IMG/VR virus record: IMGVR_UViG_3300040806_002110
Location: 1 to 36,490 of that record
DNA: 36,490 bases
From: a virus
Reading direction: 5' to 3' (one strand)
Position 1 is the stretch's first letter. Each line of letters opens with the position of its first letter. Shown here piece after piece: positions 6,681-14,326 of this stretch. Position numbers and translations under genes: made by a program. The notes under the pieces are model-generated. The model was given only the letters and a program-made list of their open reading frames with translations, ran no database searches and was not told the origin of the DNA.

Positions 6681-7451
6681 ATGACTAAATTAATTACAGA
6701 TCCACAAAATTATACTAGAGAAGATCTAAGAAATTTAGATTGGGACATGGTTAGATTGAATGTTACTATAGATATCGAACCAATGCTCGAATGGTTTAAT
6801 CAAGTAAAACTCTCAACTCCTGAAAGTTTATTTTTATTTTCTCAAAAAGACTTATTTGAATCTCATTTACTCGATCATCCTAGAATGAATGGCATATGTG
6901 TAGGTGATGCAGGGTTTTGGGCATTACAGTGGCCTATACAAAGACGTGATGCTATACCTACTCCATTCTTTTGTAATAAAGAAAAATTTCCAGAAATGTT
7001 AGACGAAACATGGGAAAATAAAATGGACAACCATCTTGAACAATATTATTTTGGTGCGTACAAGAGTATGATAGATCAATTAGGAGAAGATGCGTGGACA
7101 TGGGGTAGAGCTATGAACTGTGCTAAAGAATCTGGCATTGGGCCTCATAGAGACCACGACGGCAAAGATATGTCAGAACATATGATTAGATTACATGTTA
7201 ATTTACAAACTAATGAAGATTCATTATGGCATTTCTTTTCACAGTTAGGCGAAACACCAGCGGATACTTGGCAATACGAACGTGCTGCATATAATCCTAA
7301 ACCAGGTGAACTTTATCTAGTCAATGTTAGCAATGTACATGCTCCTGTAAATCATGGAGATGAAGAATGGATATTGTTACACTCTGATCCGTCAAATGAT
7401 GCTGTAGATAGATTGTTAAAAAGCGAGACACATATAACATATAATGGCTAA
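6681..7451 (+). CDS. 2OG/Fe(II)-type oxygenase, variant lacking the usual arginine
   Basis: A 256-residue member of the double-stranded beta-helix oxygenases related to aspartyl/asparaginyl hydroxylases. The iron-binding motif is H156-R-D158 (GPHRDHD) with distal H220 in VSNVHAPVN. In all but one of the other paralogues in this window an arginine sits ten residues after the distal histidine; here it is W230, so 2-oxoglutarate binding may differ. The N-terminal LRNLDWDMVRLNVTIDIEPM is shared with the proteins at 12841 and 13577. The start is ATG 6681, with AAGGAG in the preceding hairpin; an upstream TTG at 6648 lies inside that hairpin and is rejected. It overlaps the next gene by eight bases. 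Probable role: hydroxylation of a protein side chain (inference). Confidence 0.8.
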   Translation: MTKLITDPQNYTREDLRNLDWDMVRLNVTIDIEPMLEWFNQVKLSTPESLFLFSQKDLFESHLLDHPRMNGICVGDAGFWALQWPIQRRDAIPTPFFCNKEKFPEMLDETWENKMDNHLEQYYFGAYKSMIDQLGEDAWTWGRAMNCAKESGIGPHRDHDGKDMSEHMIRLHVNLQTNEDSLWHFFSQLGETPADTWQYERAAYNPKPGELYLVNVSNVHAPVNHGDEEWILLHSDPSNDAVDRLLKSETHITYNG

Positions 7452-8250
7452 GTTAGAAACTATTGTTAACTTTAATATCGATAGTTGGCCTTATACACAC
7501 TCTAGTATGATGCCAAATGATGCCCCTATGTTTTACGGAACAGACTCTGAACAACTGTACAATCGAAATTTAAAGTATGCTCCGCATGACTGGATTTATC
7601 GAGATAAAAAAGTTAATTATACTTTTAACAATTATGGCTTACGCATGTCGGATAATATTACTTCTGAAGGTAAGTCTATCTATTTTAGTGGTACAAGTTT
7701 TACATTAGGCATTGGCATTGATCAGAATGATCGTTTTAGCGAACTCGTAAGCAATACAACAAAACTAAATTTTATAAATTATTCAGGCCCTACTTACACA
7801 ATAAAATTACAAGTATTATCATTTTTTAATTACTTAAAAACTCATAGCAAGCCCAATATTTTAGTTATAGAATATCCACCTGTAAATGCAACTACATTTT
7901 TTACTAAAGACAAAGCATTGTTTTGCTACCGTAATCATATGTCTAGCATAGAAGAATATGCTAAATTATATAGAGTATTAGAGGATAGTAACTTCTTTTA
8001 CGAAGAAGCAACTTATCTTAGGCAACAACTAAAATCCGTTTGTAAAAGTTTAGGTATAAAATTAATTGAATTAACCTTTAAACCAAAAGAACAATTTATA
8101 ATTGATAATAATATTTTTGCATACGATTTAGATAAAGTAGATACTAGCGATATTAATTTAAGATATGCTAGAGATTTATTTAAAGATTCTGGTCATCCCG
8201 GAATACAAGTTCATAGAGATATAGCAGACTACATACTTGGGAGATTGTAA
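7444..8250 (+). CDS. SGNH/GDSL-type hydrolase-like protein
   Basis: A 268-residue protein with features of the SGNH esterase/acyltransferase fold. FSGTSFTLGIG at 81-91 supplies candidate nucleophile S85, and KDSGHPGIQVH near the C-terminus supplies the D248-x-x-H251 pair. FNNYGLRM at 61-68 is typical just before the first block in this group. SGNH enzymes remove or transfer acyl groups on sugars, lipids or polysaccharides. It overlaps the preceding oxygenase by eight bases and the next gene by one base. The following genes encode a truncated acyl-adenylating enzyme and a GNAT-like protein, so this looks like a small acyl-chemistry operon. Catalytic residues are assigned by motif only. Confidence 0.72.
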   Translation: MAKLETIVNFNIDSWPYTHSSMMPNDAPMFYGTDSEQLYNRNLKYAPHDWIYRDKKVNYTFNNYGLRMSDNITSEGKSIYFSGTSFTLGIGIDQNDRFSELVSNTTKLNFINYSGPTYTIKLQVLSFFNYLKTHSKPNILVIEYPPVNATTFFTKDKALFCYRNHMSSIEEYAKLYRVLEDSNFFYEEATYLRQQLKSVCKSLGIKLIELTFKPKEQFIIDNNIFAYDLDKVDTSDINLRYARDLFKDSGHPGIQVHRDIADYILGRL

Positions 8251-8921
8251 TGAGCTCAATAACACTGTTTACATCAGGTAGTACAGACGAACCTAAACAA
8301 ATTACACACTCTTGGGAATACATTACTAAGTGTGCAAAACGTAGTGTTGCTGAAATAAAATTAACAGAAAACGATGTAGTTTTAGATGTGTTTCCTGCTA
8401 ATACTATTGCACATTGGACTATAACAGCATATCCTAGCGTTTTAAGCGGCGCACAGTACGTTTGTAGCAACTTTACACCATATACGTACATACAAGCATT
8501 TAAACGCTTACAACCGTCTTATATTGCGCTTATACCGCGTCATTTAGAGCTTTTACAAAGTACAAAGGGCTTTAAAGACTTAGATATGAGTTGTGTACGT
8601 TACATGGTAACAGGTAGTAATAAAATAGATCAAGACTTTATAGATGCATTTAAAAATAGAGGTGTACAGTGTGTAGCAAACTGGTACGGTATGACAGAGT
8701 TTCCGCCACCTATTCTTATAGGTTATGATAGTCCTAGTTTCAATTTGCATAATCGACCAACAGATGATCATATAATGTTTCACCCTGTAACAGCAACATC
8801 TAATTTAGGTGAAGCAATAATAAATGGTAGAGCTACAGGTGATATCTTTAACATGCAAACAATGACATTCTCACATAGAAGAAAAGAAGCAAATGGAAAA
8901 ACTTGGAAGACTGACGTTTAG
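8250..8921 (+). CDS. Truncated acyl-adenylating (ANL/AMP-binding) enzyme
   Basis: A 223-residue protein matching the N-terminal core of the ANL adenylating superfamily. The phosphate loop is TSGSTDEPK at 8-16 (family TSGSTGxPK) and the adenine/acyl motif is YGMTE at 146-150, with a GEAIINGR segment near 187-194. Full members have about 450-550 residues. This one begins directly at the P-loop motif and stops near the position of the TGD/hinge region, so both the N-terminal subdomain and the lysine-bearing C-terminal domain are missing. Its start overlaps the stop of the SGNH gene by one base, and its end overlaps the next gene by 29. It may activate a small carboxylic acid, possibly with a partner supplying the lost domain, or act as a binding protein. 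Confidence 0.8.
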   Translation: MSSITLFTSGSTDEPKQITHSWEYITKCAKRSVAEIKLTENDVVLDVFPANTIAHWTITAYPSVLSGAQYVCSNFTPYTYIQAFKRLQPSYIALIPRHLELLQSTKGFKDLDMSCVRYMVTGSNKIDQDFIDAFKNRGVQCVANWYGMTEFPPPILIGYDSPSFNLHNRPTDDHIMFHPVTATSNLGEAIINGRATGDIFNMQTMTFSHRRKEANGKTWKTDV

Positions 8922-9450
8922 AATATTATCTAAAAATGACAGAGATGCTGTTAAGATATTTTGTAATTCTCAGTCTTATAGTAACAACACTTCGTTAGAA
9001 AAAATGAAATGGGACTGGTGTCCGTTTTGGTGTGCAGCATTTGACCAAGACCGTATTATAAGTATTGCCGGCGCACACAAACTTCCTGAAGTATCACCTA
9101 ATGCCTATAGACTATTATTTAGAGGCGCACAATTACCAGGCTATACGTTAGGCACTGGTAGAAATATATTTAAAACTGGAATACATTTAAGTTATCTATT
9201 GCCTATACAGATTGATTGGGCATCTAAAAATCCCAACGCAGAACTTTATATTAGTACTAACATTAACAACGACGGCGGCAAAAGCCAACGTATGAATAAT
9301 ACTATTATGCCAATGCTTGCTAAAACAGGAATTTGGAGTTTAGATCGTACAATGGAGTTGTACAATGTTCCACAGAATTTATGGAAGATTAATATAGAAA
9401 AATATTATTTAGAACGTAAAAAATATTTAGATTTAGACCACCAACTATAA
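8893..9450 (+). CDS. GNAT-like protein, putative acyltransferase
   Basis: A 185-residue protein starting RLTFRILSKNDRDAVKIF, which resembles the first strand and helix of GNAT acyltransferases, followed by a short beta region (WCAAFDQDRIISIAGAHKLP). The C-terminal half (ISTNINNDGGKSQRMNNTIM, then MELYNVPQNLW) recalls acetyltransferase-like proteins of marine phages. The exact acetyl-CoA loop (R/QxxGxG/A) is not convincing; GGKSQRMNN could be its remnant. It follows the adenylating gene with a 29-base overlap and its 3' end overlaps the convergent halogenase gene by 46 bases, with no terminator between. Function as an acyltransferase is tentative. Confidence 0.5.
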   Translation: MEKLGRLTFRILSKNDRDAVKIFCNSQSYSNNTSLEKMKWDWCPFWCAAFDQDRIISIAGAHKLPEVSPNAYRLLFRGAQLPGYTLGTGRNIFKTGIHLSYLLPIQIDWASKNPNAELYISTNINNDGGKSQRMNNTIMPMLAKTGIWSLDRTMELYNVPQNLWKINIEKYYLERKKYLDLDHQL

Positions 9451-10622
9451 GGGTGAAATAAATTTAATGATGTTCCAAAGGCAGTGTCTGGCTGTTCACC
9501 TTTTTGTTTAACTATGTCTTTGGTGTTTAGTTGCTTCTCTAAGTCATAAAAATGTTTCCAATAAGGTGTATGATCTAATTCTGATAATGTATAATGACTT
9601 ATTGTAAAATTTTTGATATCTTCCATTATTGTTTTGTACCTTCTATTAAACACATCAAAAGATGTATCTTCTTGTAAGCATTTATATAATCCCATAATAC
9701 TAAAATTAATTAACCATATTCCATTTGCTTCTAATGGTTCTATAAATCCTGCACTTAAACCTATGGATGCAACATTCTTGAAGAATGGAGTTTTAGCATA
9801 ACCAGGTGTAAATTTTAAAACCCTTAACTTTGATCTATCAGTATCAGGCCAATGCTCTAAGTATTCTTTTATTGCTTCGTCGTCCGAACAAAATTCACTA
9901 CTATAAACGTAGCCTACGCCTCTTCTATTTTGTAAAGATATTTCCCACATCCATCCATGGTTCATTGTTTTAGTTATAGTGTGTCTTTTAATATTTGTAT
10001 CTAATGGTTGAGGACATGCTATCGCACTATCATTTTTTAAATAATCATATTGTTGAAATTCTGTGTTTTGTTTTTTAGAGAATATTTTTGCAAATCCAGA
10101 ACAGTCTACATACAAGTCATATTGTGCTTTACCAGTCTTAGATAGCATAACATGGTCAACACTGTTATCATCAGCTAATATAATATCATCTACGTTGTCT
10201 ATTATATGAGTAACACCGTTTTCTAATGCTAACGGCTTCATTACTTCAGTTCCAAATTTAGTTGCATCTACATGGTATGCATATTCAAACATTCCTTGCG
10301 GTAATGTTTCCTTTTCTAAATGGTCAAAAGTATCGTGTTTATTTCTGTCGTATAAAAACCAATGGAACCATGATTCATCTACGTCTTTCTTCCAGCCAAT
10401 ATGTTGTATTCCTAATTTATGAATTGCACTGCATTTATCCATCCATTGAGATTCTTCAAGTCCTAAATCTTGACAAAATTTTTGCATCAGTGGTAACGTA
10501 CTTTCTCCTACACCAATAATAGGAATATCACTACTCTCTACAAGAGTTACATTATAACTTTTACTGAGATATGCTGCTGCTGACCAGCCCGCTGTTCCGC
10601 CGCCTACAATTAAAATGTTCAT
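9405..10622 (-). CDS. Flavin-dependent tryptophan-halogenase-family protein
   Basis: A 405-residue protein of the flavin-dependent halogenase family. The FAD-binding GGGTAGW is at residues 7-13, GVGESTLP at 37-43, and KLGIQHIGW at 69-77 carries the lysine (K69) that in PrnA-type enzymes is catalytic. WMWEI at 224-228 matches the family WxWxI motif, and GLSAGFIEPLEANGI at 288-302 matches the conserved late flavin-site block. Characterised enzymes have about 500-540 residues, so this is compact. It would use FADH2, oxygen and a halide (bromide or chloride in seawater) to halogenate an aromatic group. Its ATG overlaps the TGA of the tandem oxygenase upstream (ATGA), indicating coupling. The substrate is unknown; a protein-bound aromatic residue is possible. 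Confidence 0.9.
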   Translation of the reverse strand: MNILIVGGGTAGWSAAAYLSKSYNVTLVESSDIPIIGVGESTLPLMQKFCQDLGLEESQWMDKCSAIHKLGIQHIGWKKDVDESWFHWFLYDRNKHDTFDHLEKETLPQGMFEYAYHVDATKFGTEVMKPLALENGVTHIIDNVDDIILADDNSVDHVMLSKTGKAQYDLYVDCSGFAKIFSKKQNTEFQQYDYLKNDSAIACPQPLDTNIKRHTITKTMNHGWMWEISLQNRRGVGYVYSSEFCSDDEAIKEYLEHWPDTDRSKLRVLKFTPGYAKTPFFKNVASIGLSAGFIEPLEANGIWLINFSIMGLYKCLQEDTSFDVFNRRYKTIMEDIKNFTISHYTLSELDHTPYWKHFYDLEKQLNTKDIVKQKGEQPDTAFGTSLNLFHPYSWWSKSKYFLRSK

Positions 10623-11791
10623 ACGTTTATTTGTGTCCTTAAAAAAATATTTATTTTTCCTATAGGAATTTTAAAATGTAAATGGATTCTATCTGTAGAA
10701 CCTTTGTTAATTGTAGTGTGTATACGTTTTGTATTTACAATGTAAACATTATTAGGTTCTAATACATACGGGTGTTCGTTAATAATAAAATGCGAATCGT
10801 TATTAGCATACAACGGAATATGTACTCTTACATGTTCGTCTTTATCTGCGTGAGGGGGTATTCCAGAATTTTCAGGATGCCCAGTAATAACTAATTCTTC
10901 TATATAAGGAATCTGATCGTATAGTTTTTTAGCAAACCCTTTAAGCATCTTAGTAGGTTTTATAATAGGGTCAAATGCTTTTTTGTCTTTACGCATACCT
11001 GGAGGCAACGGACGTTCGTCTACATTTTCACAATTAGTTAATATAGCATATCCGTATAACCCTTTTAGATTAGTTCCCGGAACTTCAGGCATTGTCCATT
11101 TTAAGTAATCAAAATTATCTACAAGGTCATCATAGTAATCTTCGAGTTCACTAAAATTAAATTTTATATTTTCTATTTTTTTGCAATCAAAATTTATTTG
11201 AGATGGATCTAATATCCACTCTGCATTAAGTAGTTCATCTACATTGTCTACAGGTATTTTAAATATTAAATGTATTCTGTCTGTATCGCCTTGATTAATT
11301 GTTCCATGTTGATTGGTAGTATTAATAAGATATGCTTTACCCTCTTGTAAATTATACTTTGAATCGCCAAATACAAAATAACTTTGATTGTTTGTTTGTA
11401 TAGGTATATGCACTTTTACAAACTCAGTATTATCTATATGTTGTTGTATAACTGTACCAGGTGGATGGGCACTTATAACTGTTTGTCTAATATCAGGTAT
11501 TGCATCTACAATATACTTGCCAAACCCAAATACAAGCTCTGTAGGGTTATCAAATGTGCCTAATACTTCAGTATCATGTTTAATGTCATACGGTGGACAA
11601 GGCTTTGTAGCATCCTTTAAATTGCTTTGTATAGCCCAACTGTATACACCATTTACTTTGTGATCTAATGTGTTTGTACTATTTGGTTGCCATTTTAAAT
11701 TATCATACTGAGATACTTTAGCATAATAGTCTTTTAGTTCTTGCAAAGAAAACTTAAAGTTAGGCAATTCTTTAATATCAAAATCAAACAT
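10619..11791 (-). CDS. Tandem fusion of two 2OG/Fe(II)-type oxygenase domains
   Basis: A 390-residue protein made of two copies of the same oxygenase domain, roughly 1-190 and 200-390. Domain 1 has H118-I-D120, H162 and R172; domain 2 has H314-A-D316, H358 and R368. Both therefore keep the iron triad and the arginine expected to bind 2-oxoglutarate. Shared segments include VxVHIPI/L after the HxD motif and TDRIHL at the arginine. Each copy begins with an N-terminal F-S/LQELKDYY-type helix. The duplication looks internal and both sites appear active, which would allow two hydroxylations on one substrate or action on repeats. It overlaps the phosphatase gene upstream by eight bases and the halogenase downstream by four. 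Confidence 0.85.
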   Translation of the reverse strand: MFDFDIKELPNFKFSLQELKDYYAKVSQYDNLKWQPNSTNTLDHKVNGVYSWAIQSNLKDATKPCPPYDIKHDTEVLGTFDNPTELVFGFGKYIVDAIPDIRQTVISAHPPGTVIQQHIDNTEFVKVHIPIQTNNQSYFVFGDSKYNLQEGKAYLINTTNQHGTINQGDTDRIHLIFKIPVDNVDELLNAEWILDPSQINFDCKKIENIKFNFSELEDYYDDLVDNFDYLKWTMPEVPGTNLKGLYGYAILTNCENVDERPLPPGMRKDKKAFDPIIKPTKMLKGFAKKLYDQIPYIEELVITGHPENSGIPPHADKDEHVRVHIPLYANNDSHFIINEHPYVLEPNNVYIVNTKRIHTTINKGSTDRIHLHFKIPIGKINIFLRTQINV

Positions 11792-12209
11792 TATGATACC
11801 TTTCTAAAAGACTATAAACGTGTCTGTTATGTCCACTGTCGTCTATTATTTCGTTATTATAATACTTTTTAACATAGTTAGCAACAGCAACACTTCTTGA
11901 CTTTCCTTTTGCACAATATACATGTAATTTTTTACCCTCTGGTATCTTACGTATAAAACGTACAATTTGTTCTGCTTGACTATTACTACATGCAATAGCA
12001 TGTATGATTTTTTGTGTATTATTATACCATTGTATTGCTTTTAATCCTGTTTTTTCAACATCTTCAAATTTTAAATTTAAAACATTATCTGCATCTGCCA
12101 TAACAGGCTCAGAATGTATCCAATTACCATTACTGTGTATGCCAATAAGATATTCGTTGTTTGGTACAGGTTGCACATCTTTCATTGCATATGTTTTTAC
12201 ATTAACCAT
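11784..12209 (-). CDS. Tyrosine/dual-specificity phosphatase-like protein
   Basis: A 141-residue protein with a compact PTP-type signature: HVYCAKGKSRS at residues 96-106, giving nucleophile C99 and phosphate-binding R105 in the CX5R loop followed by serine. The upstream region (VMADADNVLNLKFEDVEKTG) resembles dual-specificity phosphatases, where an aspartate acts as general acid; which one does so here is unclear. The protein is cytoplasmic, with no signal peptide. It overlaps both neighbours (13 bases with the gene at 12197, eight with the tandem oxygenase). Possible roles are dephosphorylating a modified protein or opposing the kinase-like product of 17545. The motif is clear; the substrate is not. 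Confidence 0.8.
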   Translation of the reverse strand: MVNVKTYAMKDVQPVPNNEYLIGIHSNGNWIHSEPVMADADNVLNLKFEDVEKTGLKAIQWYNNTQKIIHAIACSNSQAEQIVRFIRKIPEGKKLHVYCAKGKSRSVAVANYVKKYYNNEIIDDSGHNRHVYSLLERYHNV

Positions 12210-12850
12210 GCTTTTACATCCTCAGTCCACACTTTGCCATAAAGGTGTACTCTGTCTGTTGTGCCTTTGTTTTCAACACTGTGAGGAAGTGTTGTGTTTA
12301 CAAGATATGCCCAACCTGGTTCCATATGATATTCTTTACCGTTTATAATCCAATTACTATCTTTATTAGTTTGTATAGGAATATGTACCCTAATTTTATC
12401 TGGACTGTCTTGATGTGTAATTAATTTAGTTCCAGTTACATGCTCAGTTACTAACCATTTTTTACTACGAAAGGGTAGACTTTTAACAATTTCTAATCCG
12501 TATCCTGTAAAACATTTTCTAGGATTTAATTCATCATTATCATTATCCCTATACTCTGGTTTTGCACAACCTTGCTCAAAAGGTTTAGGACCTTCTTCGT
12601 CACTATTCCAGCATAACGTATAGTAACCAGTTTCGTCTGGAATAATATGTCCAGTCTTCCCAGTAGGATCACTAATTGGAAACTGCCACACATGATGATT
12701 TTCTCCTACAACAAATTTCCAATCTTTGTAATTTTCTTGTAAATTATTATACCAATCCTGTAACTTTTTGACATCAACACAAAATATACGCTTAACGTCA
12801 AAGCCTAGATCAACTGTTTGATGTTCTTCTATATATCGCTTCATTTCCAA
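12197..12850 (-). CDS. 2OG/Fe(II)-type oxygenase
   Basis: A 217-residue single-domain oxygenase. H146-Q-D148 sits in LITHQDSPDKIRVHIPI, the distal histidine is H190 in TTLPHSVEN, and R200 in TTDRVHLYG is ten residues later. KEYHMEPGWAYLVN is the usual strand before the distal histidine in this phage family. It is closest by eye to the two domains of the 10619 gene. It lies in a run of four oxygenase genes on the - strand (10619-14326) that includes the phosphatase, with overlaps of 10 and 13 bases to its neighbours. Likely it hydroxylates an amino-acid side chain; a free small-molecule substrate is the alternative. Confidence 0.85.
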   Translation of the reverse strand: MEMKRYIEEHQTVDLGFDVKRIFCVDVKKLQDWYNNLQENYKDWKFVVGENHHVWQFPISDPTGKTGHIIPDETGYYTLCWNSDEEGPKPFEQGCAKPEYRDNDNDELNPRKCFTGYGLEIVKSLPFRSKKWLVTEHVTGTKLITHQDSPDKIRVHIPIQTNKDSNWIINGKEYHMEPGWAYLVNTTLPHSVENKGTTDRVHLYGKVWTEDVKAWLM

Positions 12851-13584
12851 TTAACTAAATCCATAAATTTATCATTGCGTATATCTGAAATAATATTTGC
12901 CCTTGCTGTTGGACTAAAGTTTGTAGTAGAATGTGCAACTCTTGAATTTATAATGTAAACATTTCCTGGTTCAAAGTTATATTCTCTATTCCACTTTTCT
13001 CCCCAATAAAATTTACTATTGTCATATGTCATAGGAATATGCAATCTAGCACAGTATCCGTCTGTGTGCGGATGAAGTATATGTTCAGGCATATGTTGCG
13101 TTATTCGTGGATTGTAAATATAGTTGCCTATTTCTTCTACTATAGATTTCCATTCTCCAAAATTATATTGGGTAAGATATGTATTATCATTATAATCAAA
13201 ATCTTTTACAACATTACCGTTGTTATCAAAGTAACTTTTTAATTCTGTAAAAAACTCTACGTCAGCAGCCCAAGGAGGCGGCAGGGGTATATCTCTGTGA
13301 GTTGGCCAAGTTAATGTCCACGAGTTAGTTAATGCTTCATATGTTTTGTTACGTTCCCATTCGTAATCATTTGTATCAGTAGTAAATTTATTATTAACAG
13401 ATTCTTTTATGTACTCAGAACATTTTTGAAAATTAAATTTTAAATAATCTAAGTTAGATGTAACAATATTATACCAATATTGTAAATTTTTTATATCTAT
13501 TTTTTTATCTAATATGATAATGTCCCATTCTAAACTTTCTAAAACTGACAGATCAACTTGAGAAGGTTTTAGAACTTTATCCAT
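12841..13584 (-). CDS. 2OG/Fe(II)-type oxygenase
   Basis: A 247-residue oxygenase with H173-T-D175 (HPHTDGYCARLHIPM), distal H218 (RVAHSTTN) and R228, all at the spacing of its paralogues. The N-terminal 40 residues (SLEWDIIILDKKIDIKNLQY) and a Trp/Pro-rich stretch, LTWPTHRDIPLPPPW at 91-105, are shared with the proteins at 13577 and 6681. The latter fits a substrate-side lid, but this is inference. It overlaps the gene on either side by 8-10 bases. With the 13577 and 6681 proteins it forms a longer subfamily (about 250 residues). Confidence 0.85.
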   Translation of the reverse strand: MDKVLKPSQVDLSVLESLEWDIIILDKKIDIKNLQYWYNIVTSNLDYLKFNFQKCSEYIKESVNNKFTTDTNDYEWERNKTYEALTNSWTLTWPTHRDIPLPPPWAADVEFFTELKSYFDNNGNVVKDFDYNDNTYLTQYNFGEWKSIVEEIGNYIYNPRITQHMPEHILHPHTDGYCARLHIPMTYDNSKFYWGEKWNREYNFEPGNVYIINSRVAHSTTNFSPTARANIISDIRNDKFMDLVNWK

Positions 13585-14326
13585 TAGTCATTCCTATTAC
13601 ATTTAAAATATGGTCTTCTGTTACCCTTGTAATTATATGAGATCTATAGTCGTCACTTTCGTTAGTAGTTCCGTGCCAATCTCCAGTGTTAAGGATATAT
13701 GCTTTACCTTCTTTCATATGATACGAACGTTCTTTATTTTCTCCAAAATGGAAATAACTGTTTTTGTTGCTTTCTATCGGAATGTGTAATTTAAGTACTT
13801 TACTATCTATATGTTGACGTATATACATACCTGGATGATGTCTAGTAACAATCGCTTGTCTAAATGCATCTGATCCTAATTCTTCTACTAACTGTTTAAA
13901 ATAGCCAAATTGTAATTTAGGCATAATTTTTGCATCGTTAATAAAGTTATCATAATCTACTTCAGGATACATTTCAGTATTACACTGTGCTGGAGGAGGC
14001 AGTGCTTCGTAACGTTCTATAGGCCATGCTAGTGTTACACCATCAATTGGTCCGCAATAGTAACCGCAATACCCTTGCTCTACCATTTCTTTACTTTTTT
14101 CTAAATTAAGTTTTTCGGACATCTTGTTAAAGTTAAACAACATGTAATCAAAATTTTCTTTAACGTCAGTCCACCATGTTTTTAGTCTTTCAACATCCAC
14201 GTTATAGTTAAGTTCAATTATATCCCAATCGTTACTATTATATAAGAAGTCGTAAGTTAAGCCGTGACTAACAGGATCGTAGTTTTTAATTATCCTCGAA
14301 TCTTGGATGTGTTGTGCGTTTTCCAT
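13577..14326 (-). CDS. 2OG/Fe(II)-type oxygenase
   Basis: A 249-residue oxygenase with H172-I-D174 (YIRQHIDSKVLKLHIPI), distal H218 (GDWHGTTNESDD) and R228. LAWPIERYEALPPPAQC at about 99-115 parallels the WP...LPPP segment of the neighbour at 12841 and the QWPIQRRDAIPTPFFC segment of 6681. An AAGG ribosome binding site precedes the ATG at 14326. The gene starts 41 bases inside the end of the 489-residue gene, an unusually long overlap for this region. The complete ligand set suggests an active enzyme. It probably arose by gene duplication with 12841. Confidence 0.85.
   Translation of the reverse strand: MENAQHIQDSRIIKNYDPVSHGLTYDFLYNSNDWDIIELNYNVDVERLKTWWTDVKENFDYMLFNFNKMSEKLNLEKSKEMVEQGYCGYYCGPIDGVTLAWPIERYEALPPPAQCNTEMYPEVDYDNFINDAKIMPKLQFGYFKQLVEELGSDAFRQAIVTRHHPGMYIRQHIDSKVLKLHIPIESNKNSYFHFGENKERSYHMKEGKAYILNTGDWHGTTNESDDYRSHIITRVTEDHILNVIGMTNG

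Noticed and set aside
8893-8921. Frameshift joining the adenylating and GNAT-like genes into one full ANL enzyme
   Set aside because: The downstream protein starts like a GNAT domain and contains no ANL C-terminal motifs or lysine loop, so two overlapping genes are more likely than a broken long one.
12004-12348. 114-residue + strand open frame
   Set aside because: It is antisense to the phosphatase and oxygenase genes, which both carry clear catalytic motifs.
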